The position numbers were made by a program, and so were the translations under genes. A stretch of 64,000 nt of DNA from Cenococcum geophilum 1.58 (Eukaryota; Ascomycota; Dothideomycetes; Gloniales; Gloniaceae), in NCBI GenBank assembly GCA_001692895.1, contig KV748232.1, forward strand, positions 558,001 through 622,000, given 5' to 3'. Positions 26,031 through 36,953 of this stretch are shown piece after piece. Within the stretch, counting starts at the first letter, position 1. The number at the start of each line of letters is the position of its first letter. A model generated the notes under the pieces. The model saw only the letters and a list, made by a program, of their open reading frames with translations. It had not been told where the DNA came from and did no database searches.

Positions 26031-26209
26031 AGGATCGCTAAAGAATAAGTTACCTAAGGGGGACCTAAGAAGAGCAGTTACCGAACTACTTAGATTTATT
26101 TCCTTCTCTATTAGAAGAGAATCTGTTTTTTTATTACTAAGTTCCTATAAACCCTATTCTATAAGTTTCTACTCCTTAAAACGGACCTTTTTATAAACCT
26201 TTTTAAGAC

Positions 26210-26732
26210 AAAGTAACTAAGTAGATGCCGCGATATAAGTATCTAGGGCTTTCTATTCCGTATTATAAGAACGTTTTAACTTAGTAAGGGCTTAAGATAG
26301 TTTACTATCTAGCCGCGTAGCAGTAGATTAAATATAAGACCCTAAGACAAATTAATTAGGGAACTAGATAACTATTAAGAGTAATAAGTCGCGTATATTT
26401 AGTATTAGAGGTAGAGCGAATATTACAGAATAAATAAATATTTGCTTTAGTGTACTCTAAGTAAGAAAACGGTTATCGCGAAGATAGACTTACTAACGTA
26501 ATATAAACTAACCCCTTTTTTAAACACTAAGAATATAGAGACGGTATAATCTTACTAAGAAATAATATTACAGTAATAGTGTGAGTATAACGTTAGGCGT
26601 ATAAAGAAGAAATTGCTTTAGGTATAATAAGCAATAATATTAACTAAATTAATTAGATAGATATTACACCTCTAGTAAACAACTTAGAGATATTAGGAAT
26701 CTTTAAGGACAAAGATAGAGAGAAAGGAGATA
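26210..26732 (+). pseudogene. Gypsy-B sense ORF remnant downstream of chromodomain, unknown
   Basis: After the chromodomain the plus strand keeps a readable frame (for example PRYKYLGLSIPYYKNVL, VISRVYLVLEVERILQNK, VNNLEILGIFKDKDRE) right up to the 3' LTR. It may be a C-terminal extension of pol or a separate small gene; there is an apparent frame change between 26060 and 26210. No domain recognised. Confidence 0.45.
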
Positions 26733-26733
26733 G

Positions 26734-27158
26734 TATTACGGACGCTTTAAGTATAATATTATAACTACTTAGGGAAGAGTTAGAAGAAGCTAGTTAGTTA
26801 ATTTAAGCACAGTCTAGAATGGAGCTGGTAGAACTATATAACGAGGAATAGTAACTAAGGTTATATAATATGCTACGTATTAAATAAGAGGAATAAGAGG
26901 AACTTACGTACCTTATATATAAGACGTATATTATATATAAGAAAGATTTTATAGGAGTACGGTTGTGTATTTAAGGACCCTTAATCCCTACCTAGATAGT
27001 TTCTTCCTTATAGTGATTCTCAGAATATAATTAGAGTTAATCTGTTAGGCAACCACTCCACTAGTTATTATTACGTTGTTAACTACTATATTTGCATTTC
27101 TTATACACCTAGCCTAATAACGAGCCTATTGTAGTTCCTGCTATAAGGTTCCGTTATA
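26734..27158 (+). repeat. Gypsy-B 3' LTR
   Basis: Starts TATTACGGACGC (TG changed to TA) and ends GGTTCCGTTATA, followed by the duplication TTTAT. Confidence 0.92.
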
Positions 27159-27439
27159 TTTATAGGTTTTAGTAAAACTATAAAAGGACTTAGTTAGTTT
27201 AACTGGGATAATAATATAATTAGGAACGAATTAGAACTAATATAGTAGAATTTAGTCTAGGGGACACTAATAGTGCCCTATAGCTAAAAGAGCCAGTTTA
27301 TACTTACCTAGGTAAAAAGTATAAAAGAAAAGGGTTAACCTATTACTATTTTTCGTTAACTAACCTAAATATAATAAAATAAACTAAACTAAAGAAGGCC
27401 GCCGCCTAAAGGGACCTATAAGATATTAACCTAGCTAAA

Positions 27440-28960
27440 AAGGGTTAAGAAAGGACTACTTACTAAGCACTAGTACTAAATCCCGCTAAACTAAAGCTAT
27501 TAGCTAAATTGTCCCTAACTAAAGAAGAATAAGCTATATTGGCACCAGAATTACGCTCTAGATTCCCTAAAGTATTAAAAGAAGTTATATCGCCACTAAC
27601 TAGCTTAGGATAGCTAAGGGGATTAGCTTAAGGCATAGGAGGGGCTATAGGGGTTAGAGTGCTGCTAATAAGCTTTATATTATTAAAACGGTCGGTAATA
27701 CGGCGTAAAGTAGTGTTAATACTAGTTATATTCCCTTTAAGAAAATTAAGCTAGGCCCCTAGGTCCTTAACGTTATAAGAAAGGCGCTAAAGGAGGTTAG
27801 TATAACTATTAAGCTCTATAATAACCTTAGTAGGAATAGCTAGAGTACGTTATACCTAAAATAGACTAATTAGTATTAAGAATAGCTAAAAGGATACTAA
27901 TAAGACCTATAGTAGTAAGAGCTTCCTAAAGACATTCCAAGTTCTATTTTAGTAAATTAGATATACTGTTTAACTAAATAAATAGGACCCTATTAAGAGA
28001 AGTTAGGGCTAATCCTTATAGGAAGGATAAGATAAAAGCTATAATGTCCCTTTATAGAGTAGGGGTTAACTTACTAAGCTTAGTAGAAGTAATAGGGTTA
28101 AAAGAGACCGTATAAGACTTCTTAGTAGTAGTAGAGCTAAATCTAGCTAAAGGGCTAGAACGGATCCTTATAGTGCTAAAATGGGGCACCTTAGTTGTAA
28201 TTACCTTATTAACTCTAAGAAGGTCCTCTTTAGAAGAATTAAGGTTAATTTTAACCTACTTACGTTTAGGTATAGCCTTATAGCGCCATTTGCTGCTAAA
28301 TAAGGGCAAATAGGGTATAGGAGCAGTGGATAAGGCACTAAAGGTAATAGAGCTAAAAGATGCCTTAGTAACGCCGTGTTTAGCTAAAGCGGCCCTAATA
28401 AAGTAATTATAATATAGAAGTTTTTTACTAGACCTATTAAAGTAATAAGTACCTATATAAGCCGTAAGATTTTTTTTTTTTAAAATGCGGTAGCTATTAG
28501 GGTTAATAGGAAACTAAAAAAACTAGAAGAAATTACTTATATATAAAGCGCCTTTATTAAAACTATATAAGCACCGTCTATATTACCTTAAAGAGTCTTA
28601 ATCTAGTTTGTATCTCCTTAGTTAATGGCTAAAATTAGGTCCTAAGCGAGCTTCTAAAATTTAATAGATTGGTTAAATAAGTATTTAGGGATTAATAGGA
28701 CTAGTTAGTCTAATAAGCGCGATACTTAACTAAAAAGGTATAATCTAGATTTAATAGGAACCAACCTAGCCGTAATAAAGCAAACTATCTCTAAAGTATC
28801 TATAATAGCAAAAATTAGAAATAAACTAGGCTATATTAAGACCGGCCGTAATAGAGACAGAATAGACTATATTAAACCATTAGACCTCCTTATTCTAGAA
28901 CCGTTTAAGCCGCTTTAGAAACTTAAAAAAATAATTATAGTAACCGTTAGTTGTCGGGGT
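27440..28960 (-). pseudogene. Antisense ORF between pol and 3' LTR of Gypsy-1, unknown function
   Basis: The minus strand carries a long frame with stops only at RIP-type codons, opposite in sense to Gypsy-1 gag-pol. Best part, about 28550-27900: KKKNLTAYIGTYYFNR, FIRAALAKHGVTKASFSSI, then a Ser/Lys-rich part (SPLARFSSTTTKKSYTVSF). After one frame change near 27870 the reading is VIIELNSYTNLLQRLSYNVK and LNFLKGNITSINTTLRRI, which looks coiled-coil. The N-terminal part above about 28550 is ambiguous between frames. 27164-27440 shows nothing. I do not recognise the family. Antisense additional ORFs at this position are known from some plant Gypsy lineages. Confidence 0.55.
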
Positions 28961-29084
28961 CTATTTTAATTTATTATTATAGATTTAGGCATAACTCTCT
29001 CCTATTACTACTATATTGGGCTAAAGAATAATAAACTTAGGCAAGTAGGTCCTAGATAAAGAAGAGAAGAAAAAAAAAAGTAAA

Positions 29085-29385
29085 CCGTTACTAATTAAAG
29101 TTAGTTAGAATATTTGGGACTATAAGGGTTAGAAGTGTTAGTAGAATTATTAGTAAGGGCTAAAAGAGCTTATAAAGAGCTAGAGAGGAGTAAATTGGAC
29201 TAAAAGTAGGACAAAATCCGAGAATAAGTTACTAAGATTAATAAAAGAATAACTAAAGAGCTTAAAGATTTAAATTCTAGTACTATTTTATAAGATAGTG
29301 CTAAGCTACTAGCCCCTAGTCTCTTAGCTAAGAAAGCTTGATTTCTAAAGAGCTATATTAAGGATTTTAGGGTTATAATCTATAA
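29085..29385 (+). pseudogene. Short helical sense ORF next to 3' LTR of Gypsy-1
   Basis: Plus-strand reading of about 100 residues: GLEVLVELLVRAKRAYKELE, then ITKELKDLNSSTIL, then a basic end (FLKSYIKDFRVIIYKKGG) directly before the LTR. Strong heptad-like Leu pattern and high Lys/Glu. No family recognised. Confidence 0.4.
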
Positions 29386-29397
29386 GAAGGGGGGCTC

Positions 29398-29715
29398 TAT
29401 TATAAATAGTAACGATCTAGTAATAATTAGAGTAGAGAAGGACTTACCGCCTTATATAGAGCTTAAGTAGACCTAAGTTAGGATAATAAAGTATATCTAG
29501 TCCGAGCTATAAATAGAATTAGACTAATTAAAGGCTTTACCTTAATTTAGTAAAGTCCTAACTAGATAGCGTTAGATAAAACTATAAGCAGCTACTCTAG
29601 TAGGGAGATAGCTATTTGTGATATATTAAATACAGACAGTATCCTCTATTAACCAATTGTGCCGAGTTAAGCCTTTTTCTACTATATTAACCTTAGGAAC
29701 TCCTAGTTCCTTATA
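29398..29715 (+). repeat. Gypsy-1 3' LTR
   Basis: Partner of 7787-8104; followed by the duplication GTATC. Confidence 0.9.
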
Positions 29716-29720
29716 GTATC

Positions 29721-30660
29721 CACCCTTACTTATAGGCTTTTTAATTTAATAAGAGTTTCTACTACTATAGAGATGTAGTAATCTTAGATATATAATATCT
29801 AAGAGCGTATATATAAGCAGCTTACCCTTATAAATAATAATATTTATACTTTTATACGGGCCTTTTTAGCTAGGTAAGTTTCTCTAATAATATATTTAGG
29901 AACTATACTAATTCTCTTAGCTAACGGCTTTTGGATCCCTACTTAGATACTAATTTAGAGCCTAGGAATAATACTAAGAATAGCAATAAAAGTTAAGATA
30001 AACGCTCTCCTTATTAGTCTCTCGCCTATGCTAGTCCTTTTAGTTCCTATTATATTAAGAAGAATATTAATAGAAGTACTAATGCTTCTGGGAATAGAAG
30101 TGCCGATAATACCGTTAATAATAACATTAAAATAGAAGAGGAGGCTCTTATTACTACTGCTAGTATTTAAGTTATTATTTAGTTCTTTTCTTCTTCTTAT
30201 AGAATAGCTTTATATAGTGCTTCTTAGGTACCTCTAAGATGCCCTATTCTTAGGAATTAACTTTATACTTTAGGGATGCCTTTATTCTAAGCTTTAGTAA
30301 TAATTTATATAAAGGTAGTATACTACTATAATCCCTATATATAATAAACGGGTAATATTCCTATAGGTACTTTATAATTTCTTAAAAATTTTAACCCCCC
30401 ATAGGCCGTCCCCTTGCTCCTCTTTATACTATTAACTTTACTATATATCTCTAGTACCAGACTAAATACTCTTCTTTTATTCCTAGGGGGTCCTTTTAAA
30501 TCCCTAAGACCTCTTCTTATATTGCTACTCCTTATTCTTATATAGCGTCTTCTTTAAATAGTATCCCTAGTGGTTCTCCTATAAATCCTATAGGCTTCCC
30601 CTTATAGGGTTTTAGAATCCCTATTATAATAATAAAATATTTTCGTTTTTAATACCTATA
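29721..30660 (+). pseudogene. Antisense ORF remnant of root Gypsy G, second part
   Basis: Continues the plus-strand frame from 7432-7781 across Gypsy-1. It is Asn/Ser-rich (PYLDTNLEPRNNTKNSNKS; then STNASGNRSADNTVNNN), followed after a frame change near 30200 by SKMPYS*ELTLYFRDAFI and RPLAPLYTINFTIYL. Stops are RIP type. It lies immediately 3' of, and antisense to, the chromodomain of root Gypsy G. No domain recognised. It may be a second case of an antisense ORF downstream of pol, or part of an independent insertion. Confidence 0.45.
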
Positions 30661-30699
30661 CTTAACCTTATAGTTTCCCTATTATCTTGTCTATAGTAT

Positions 30700-31006
30700 A
30701 TTTAAAACTATTACTAAATCTTTACCTTTGGTCCTTAGGAAGGTTTTAATTACTATATTATATCCTAGCTAAAGGTGCTTCTTAAGTTCCCAACTATTAT
30801 ACGCCTAAAAGTATCCTTCCTAATAAACTAAAAATTCGCGCTTTTTTTGGCGCCATCTTTAGTCTAAAATATTTTCTATATTCCATTCTAGTTCCCTATT
30901 AATTTTACTAAGTAGTAGCAGTTCCGCACTATTTCTTCTCTAATATAGCTTTAGTAAGGAAATATAAAATATAGGATATATTAGATATAATTTCAGCAAT
31001 TCTAAT
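30700..31006 (-). pseudogene. Root Gypsy G, chromodomain end of pol
   Basis: Minus strand reads INRELEWNIENILD, then KKREFLVY.EGYF.AYNSWEL (about 30905-30775), a clear chromodomain. Upstream residues join in frame across Copia-C to the integrase C-terminus at 36959 (NQAYKLELLKLY, then IFYISLLKLY), the usual HPVFHVSLL-type integrase tail. This is the C-terminal end of the root element of the whole nest. Confidence 0.85.
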
Positions 31007-31166
31007 TGTTAGTTATACAAGGGGATATTTTATAGCTACGGTTCGTAGATAGTATAATAATTGTTCTGTTATTAATTATTAAGGGGGGGAAGGCAAGGAG
31101 CTTAAGGCTCCTCGCTACACTAGTGCCGCGGCGACACGTGACGGCAACTTGCCTATATTCCCAACA
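31007..31166 (-). repeat. Copia-C 3' LTR, 160 bp
   Basis: Contains a poly-G run of 7 and a palindromic GGAGCTTAAGGCTCC block. Partner 36777-36953. Confidence 0.9.
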
Positions 31167-31383
31167 CTAGCAACTCTTTTTTTACAGTTGCCATCTATAT
31201 ATATATACCGCTCGACTAGCGTAATAAATATTAATCCTCCTTACTTACTATTGCTATTATAATATAAGTCTCACTATCCTAAAAGTTTGCCTCTTAGCAC
31301 GTAGTGCTTTCTTACTTAGGAGTCGTAGGTAGATATCTTATTTGGAGGGCCGCTAAGGCGCTAGTAGTAAGCGAGCCAATAGC

Positions 31384-31410
31384 GATTTTCTATCCCGGGG
31401 ATAGAAAATC
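31384..31410. repeat. Hairpin module 1, copy in Copia-C
   Basis: Near-perfect 27-bp palindrome with arms GATTTTCTATCC and GGATAGAAAATC, sitting in CCAAT...TAATTAG-type outer arms. The same module with the same flank recurs at 50958-50984 (Copia-D) and 55274-55300 (Gypsy-E), always near the 3' LTR. Confidence 0.85.
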
Positions 31411-31458
31411 CTAATTAGCTAGGTTAAGTTAGGGTTTATAAAATCTAACTAATTAGAT

Positions 31459-31481
31459 AACTTTAACTACTGGTTAAAGTT
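31459..31481. repeat. Hairpin module 2, copy in Copia-C
   Basis: Palindrome AACTTTAAC...GGTTAAAGTT preceded by AATTAGAT. Also at 12693-12715 (Gypsy-A) and 55399-55421 (Gypsy-E). Confidence 0.85.
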
Positions 31482-31559
31482 CCTAAATATCTTAAGACCT
31501 TATATAACTAAGAAATTTCTAGGAACTCCCTTTTAACCCAACCTTTAACTTATATATGT

Positions 31560-34500
31560 AGAGTATTTATATTAACAAACGTCTCTAGTGCCTTGTTTAG
31601 GTTCGCCTTTATTATTATATTTACTAGGTTATCTTAGCCATTAATCTATTAAATCTTAAAGAGTTCTTAACGCTTGTAGGATTACTAAAGTACTATAATA
31701 TCGATTATAAGGCGCTTCTCCTTTATAGTACTAAGCTTAACTAAACACTTATAGAGGGAATATAAGTCGGTATATACGATTATAGGGATAGCGGAAAGTT
31801 CGAGTTAATCTGTAATTATCTTTAAGGTAGTTCTAATTGTAATTGCTATATTAACTCCGCTAACTATTCTATATATCTCTAACGCTAGAACGCTCTAAGT
31901 AATATACTTATTTTTAGTTAAGCTCTAATAGATAAGATTACCGTAGATTATAAAGTTATTCTCTCTAGTAGATTTATTCGCGATAATAATCTTATATCCT
32001 AGCTAGGAGCTAAAATCTTTATTATTTATAAACGATCTATTAATAAATATAAAAAGCTTAGCGGTGGGAAGATTAATAGGCACGTAGAGTAGTCCCTAAT
32101 TAAGATAGTTTATTTACTAAAAAAGACGCTTATTTAGGGCAAGAACGTTATCCTTAGTTGGTTTCTAGTATTAGGCGGCAATAGAGAGATTAAATAAAGC
32201 TTTAGGTTAACAGATAGAAGCAACATAAGCTCTATAAGCACGTTACTCTATATATCCTTATTTTGGAGAGTTAACATTAATAACGTTAATCTTCTTACCT
32301 TAACCCTTCTAGCGTAAAGCAATAGAATCCTTATTTAGAGAGAGGATATATCTATTAAAAAGTAATAGTGTTATTAAATTAAGCTTTTCCTTTAGCTTTG
32401 CTATAAGATTTGCCTTTACTAGCTTATCCTCTTTAAGAGCTAAGAATTGGTTGTTTCCTAAGATAATTATATTATTAGTTTATATACCGATAATTCTAAA
32501 TAGAGTTTCTATAGTTATAATTAGGAAGCAGGGATTAAATATAGAAGTAGTTATTAAAAGCTTCTCTTTATAGTGTTTGCTGTAAGTAGCCCACTAGTAA
32601 GTTCCTACCTCTATAATTCTATATAATGGCTTAAGTACAACTATAATTATATCTTTGGGACATTAGTAGCGAATTTACTCTAGAAGGTATACTAATATTA
32701 AGCGCTAAAGGTGCGTCTCTAATTAGGTATAGGCCTAAGTAATATCTTATAGATAGACCGCTATTTTATTCTTTATTAGGGAGGGAGCTAGTGTAATAAT
32801 AACTTACTAACTAGCTCGTTAAATCGTAGGAGATTGCATAAGAATTACCTCCTTACTATTATTATTATAACCTTAGATAACAAGCCTTAATTTCTTAAAT
32901 AGGGCGTTAGTAGCTTTACCCTTAATCTTATTAACTATTTTTAACTTAAAGATACAAACTTTACCGAATTTAGTAGGGTTATACTTCTTAAATTTAAAGA
33001 CTTCTCTTATAATGAGACTATCGATCTCCTACTTATTAGATACTTAGAAAGGAGCTCCTAGAGTTATAATACGACCTTTCTTTTAAAGCTATTTTGCGAG
33101 CTTAAAGTTAGCCTTCTTTTTGGCTATTATAAAGGCTATTAATAACTTAATTCTATTCTTAATGGCGGTAATAAATTGCTCTTTAAAATTAATAAGGTAT
33201 TAGCGATTTCGTAATCCCTTTAGGCGGCCTCTACCGCGTTATAGTTACGGCGTATCTACTATAATTATATTAGAATCGTGGTCGCCTTCTAGAGCATATT
33301 AATTATAGCTCTCCTTTAAGGCATCTTCTATAGTATCCTATAAAGGCTTGGAACTATTATCTTTATAATAAAGCTTAATAACAGTTAAATAGAATTAAGT
33401 GGGTCCGTAAGGCATCTAAATAGTATAAGTCTAACTATTAATTATAATAAGTTAATATAGGCCTAACTATCCTCCCTTTTTACGCTATACGCGTACTTTA
33501 GACTAGAGTGGCAGATTAAGCGTAGTTAAGGTATTTAGGCCATTTCTTATTCCTAGTACGTTATTAACCTAGCGTATAGCATAGAGACGTCGTACCTTCT
33601 TTATTGTCTTGCGAATAGCCTTAGCTTATTACACAATAGAGGAAGATAGTAGAGAATTGTTAGTTATTTAAGGGTGGGCACTAAAAACTAGTAATATAGG
33701 TATAAGTCTATCTAGGCTAGCGGAATTATTAATAGCTTTAATAGCTATTTGCAAGATAAGTTCTTTACTAGCATCCTTTAGTTCTAAAGAGATAATCTTA
33801 TATACGCGGCGTAATAGTATATAATATTACTCTACTTTTCTAATATTATTATATACCTTAACGGGGACTTCCTTAACCTTAATTACTATTACCTTTATCT
33901 ATTGTCGGAACTCTATAGATAAGAAGTTCTTTCCTATATTATAGACGATTTAATTAGGGGGTCCTAAATAGATATTAATCTAGTATAACTAAAGGGTATC
34001 CTATGCGTTTTTAGCTAATATATCTTTTAAGAAACGCGCGGCTTAGAAGAAGGTTAAGAAGTTAATAACTTAAAGCACTAGCTTGCCGCTAAGATATATA
34101 ACATTAATAATAATACAGAAGTTAAAGTTGTAGTTATCCTTAAGGGTAAACTTAAATCGGCTAGGGGACTTCTGGTTTATTTAGCAGTAATAGTAATACT
34201 TTATAAGATACTTAATTGCCTTAACCTTAACTTTATAGCCTATTTACTAAAGAACCCTAAGCAATTAATAAACGGATAGGTGGCTAAAACAACGGTATAG
34301 TTAATATAACTCTAACTTAGTTAGGTAGCTCTAAGCAATACTCTTTTCTAGTTAATAAAGGAGCAACTAAGGGTAACCCTACTTACGTATAATAAGTACC
34401 CAATTGTCTCCCTAAATAAGTATATTTTTAAGGTTGTTAAGCCTAACGCCTAACTTATTTATATCTTTAATGTAAAATAGAAACGGAGTGTTTATAGGAA

Positions 34501-36440
34501 TAATATGGAAAGTAATATATCCTAAGGGGGTTTGGACCCTAATTATGCCAAGAGAGATTATAGTACCTTTACTAAAGCGAATCGTATATTAGCCTGCCGT
34601 TAAATAGTTAATCTAAATAGAGCTATTAAGCTGCTAAAGGGCTTAAACTTAAGGTTCTCCTACTATAGATACTCCTACAGCTCTAGTATCTAGCATAATA
34701 CTATAGAAGACGTTCGCTAAGTATTTATTATTAAAGGAAAATATAGAGCTCTCCTTTAGCTTATTAAAGATATTTAACTTTGTAATAGAATGGAGTATAA
34801 ATTAGTTATTAAGAATAGCGACGGTTTATATACCATTTACCTTACCATACTTAGTAAAGTATTAGTTAGGTAAGTAGTCCTTAATTTCTATATCTATAAG
34901 GAGCTATTTAGTCTTATTAACCTTACCCTTAAGATCTTTTATGCCTTTGTATTAAACCAGAAAGCTTTAAAAGTAGGCCGTAGTAACCTTGCGATTTTTA
35001 ATATTTCTTATACTTTAACGGAACTTATTATATACCTCTTTTCGCTTATTAAGGGAGTATCTAGTTAACTAGTAATTTAGCTTCTTATAAATATAGCACT
35101 TTTTTTAGCAATTACTTTAAAATAAACCTCTATAAGGACCTCCATAATTACCTTATAGTTAACGTTAATTATACCCTCTTCCATATTCCCTACTATGGCC
35201 ACTATATATTTAATTAGTCCAGTTATAATTATATTAGTTAAAAATACTTAGTTAGGTAGAGTTTTTGGTATAGAACTATTAAGGTTCTTATATTTATATT
35301 ACAGTACCTATAGCGAAGCGTAGTTTGGTATATACTCCTTTAAACATATCTATAGGTTTATATAGCGCCAAATTATACTTAGGAACGCTATAGCATACTA
35401 AAATAACCTAGTCCCTTAGGCTATTCTTATTTTAGTAAGTTTTGGTAAGGCTACATTAGATTTTCTAAAGTTTATTAAAGAGTAGTTAAAGGCACTCTAA
35501 ATAAGTCTTTATTAGGTTAGAAGCAATAACTCTCTAAAATATAATCTCCCGCCATTCGGATATATAAAGTTAGCGATTCTTATTAGTCTTAAAGTAGGCT
35601 TTAGTAAGCTAAAGCATTATATTAAAGTTATAGTTTTTACCTATAATATAGTTATAATAGAATATTACCGCCCGTCCCTTTAATATAACAGAGAAAGCGT
35701 AATAGTACTAGTAGCATTAAATTCTAACCTTATTGCAACAGTTATAAAAAACCTATAGTTTTACTCCAAGTATATCGTATAGTTCTCCTCTAAACTTTTT
35801 CTCTTTATCTAAATATACCTTTATTAGATTCGTAACTTCTTATAATAAAGGCTTACTAGTTAGCTAGAGTAGAGGAGGTAGAGGCGGAGTAACTCTAAGT
35901 AGGAGAGCACCTTTAGGTAGAAGAGCAGCTTTAGGTAGGGGGTTAGCGTTTTAGGGGTTTTAATACAAATTAAAGTTGCCTTCTAAAGAATATAGGTTGT
36001 TTTTAGGTTTTTATAGTTAACGTATAATCTTAGCTTCTGTCTATATTGGTTCTTCTATACTAGTAATAACGGCCTAGATATTACTAGTAATTAGGTTACC
36101 GTTCTTAGTAATATATACCCTATTCCTATAGAGAAAGTCTTAAAAATCCTAAACAATATTAACGTTGCTAAGTGCCTAGGTATCAGCAGTCTATCCTATA
36201 AAATCCTCCCTAAAATACTCCCATAGTTATAAGTCGGCGTAATATCTATTTTAGTAGAATATAATATAGTGTAGGAGAAAGCCGTTAACTTATTTTACGG
36301 TATAAGTTATTATATTAAAGGCGAATTCGTCCTAGTCTTTATTAATAAGTTTCGCGTACTTAGCTACCCTTAATAGTAAGGAGTCTTTCTAGTTATTTAA
36401 AGTAGGCGTAGCTATATTTTTAGAGGGAGGGAAGTGTTAT
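31560..36440 (-). pseudogene. Copia-C gag-pol polyprotein, RIP-damaged
   Basis: From the high-coordinate end on minus: gag-like region with LLHYIIFY.NRYYADL.LWEYF (about 36230-36170), protease/integrase region about 33400-35300, RT about 32200-33300, RNase H about 31560-32150. The Copia RT catalytic block reads GI.TNNIIILGNNQFLA at about 32510-32450, where fungal Copia elements have GLQTDDT; both Asp are Asn. Parts of the RT/RNase H are visibly similar to Copia-D (RLVI block near 32880 versus 52540). Many TAG/TAA. 36441-36776 is leader with two imperfect direct copies of a GGCTTAGGACTAGTTCTGGCC-like block and no gene seen. Confidence 0.8.
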
Positions 36441-36776
36441 TAGTATAGGGATTATCGTTTAGTACGTGTTCGTGATATATATTTGTTATTTAGTACGCGT
36501 TTATAACGTGTATTTACAATTATAGGGCTTAAGACTTATAAAGCGTATTATTCTGCGTAATGGACGTAAGAATCCATAATCTTAGAAAGGCTTAGGACTA
36601 GTTCTGGCCTTTAGATCCTTAGATTTGTAAAAGAGTTCTATTTAAGGTTTAGGACTAATTCTAACCTTAAAAGACAGCTTCCTCTAGCATAAGTAGTACT
36701 AGTACAGTAGCTTATCTCTTCTTAGTAGAATACCTAGCTGTTCTATAGTATAATAGTAAAGTTAACTACTAATTAG

Positions 36777-36953
36777 TATTGGTTATATAAGGGGATATTA
36801 CGTAGCTACGGTTTGTAGATAGTATAATAATTGTTCTATTATTGATTATTAGGGGGGGGGTAAGGAGCTTAAGGCTCCTCGCCACACTAGTGCCGCGGCG
36901 ACACGTGACAGCAACTTACCGCACGTAATGGCAACTTGCCTATATTCCTAATA
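36777..36953 (-). repeat. Copia-C 5' LTR, 177 bp
   Basis: Like the 160-bp partner but with about 17 extra bases near 36920-36940, where a GCAACTT word is repeated around a short insert. Other differences are mostly transitions. Confidence 0.85.

Larger units (their letters stand above)
19231..27158 (+). mobile_element. Gypsy-B, chromodomain LTR retrotransposon nested in Gypsy-1
   Basis: Two 425-bp LTRs (19231-19655 and 26734-27158) with an exact 5-bp duplication TTTAT (19226-19230 and 27159-27163). Total 7928 bp, coded on plus: long gag with knuckle, protease, RT, RNase H, integrase, chromodomain, then a further ORF before the 3' LTR. The RT block differs clearly from Gypsy-1 (HLND rather than YLNN), so it is a different family. 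Two ambiguous bases (24932, 24944) lie in the integrase region. Confidence 0.93.
7787..29715 (+). mobile_element. Gypsy-1, chromodomain LTR retrotransposon with two nested insertions
   Basis: Two 318-bp LTRs (7787-8104 and 29398-29715) bound the element. Flanking 5-bp duplications are GTATT (7782-7786) and GTATC (29716-29720), differing by one C-to-T change. Without Gypsy-A and Gypsy-B the element is about 8.1 kb. Order on plus: LTR, gag with zinc knuckle, protease, RT, RNase H, integrase, chromodomain, then an antisense ORF, a short sense ORF, LTR. Gypsy-A sits inside the integrase region and Gypsy-B just after the chromodomain. It is inserted in the antisense ORF of the root Gypsy. Confidence 0.93.
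31007..36953 (-). mobile_element. Copia-C, LTR retrotransposon nested in root Gypsy G
   Basis: LTRs 31007-31166 and 36777-36953 are flanked by an exact 5-bp duplication CTAAT (31002-31006 and 36954-36958). Coding is on minus in Copia order (gag, protease, integrase, RT, RNase H). Total 5947 bp. Removing it restores the reading frame of the root Gypsy. On minus the LTR starts TGTTGGGAAT. Confidence 0.93.
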
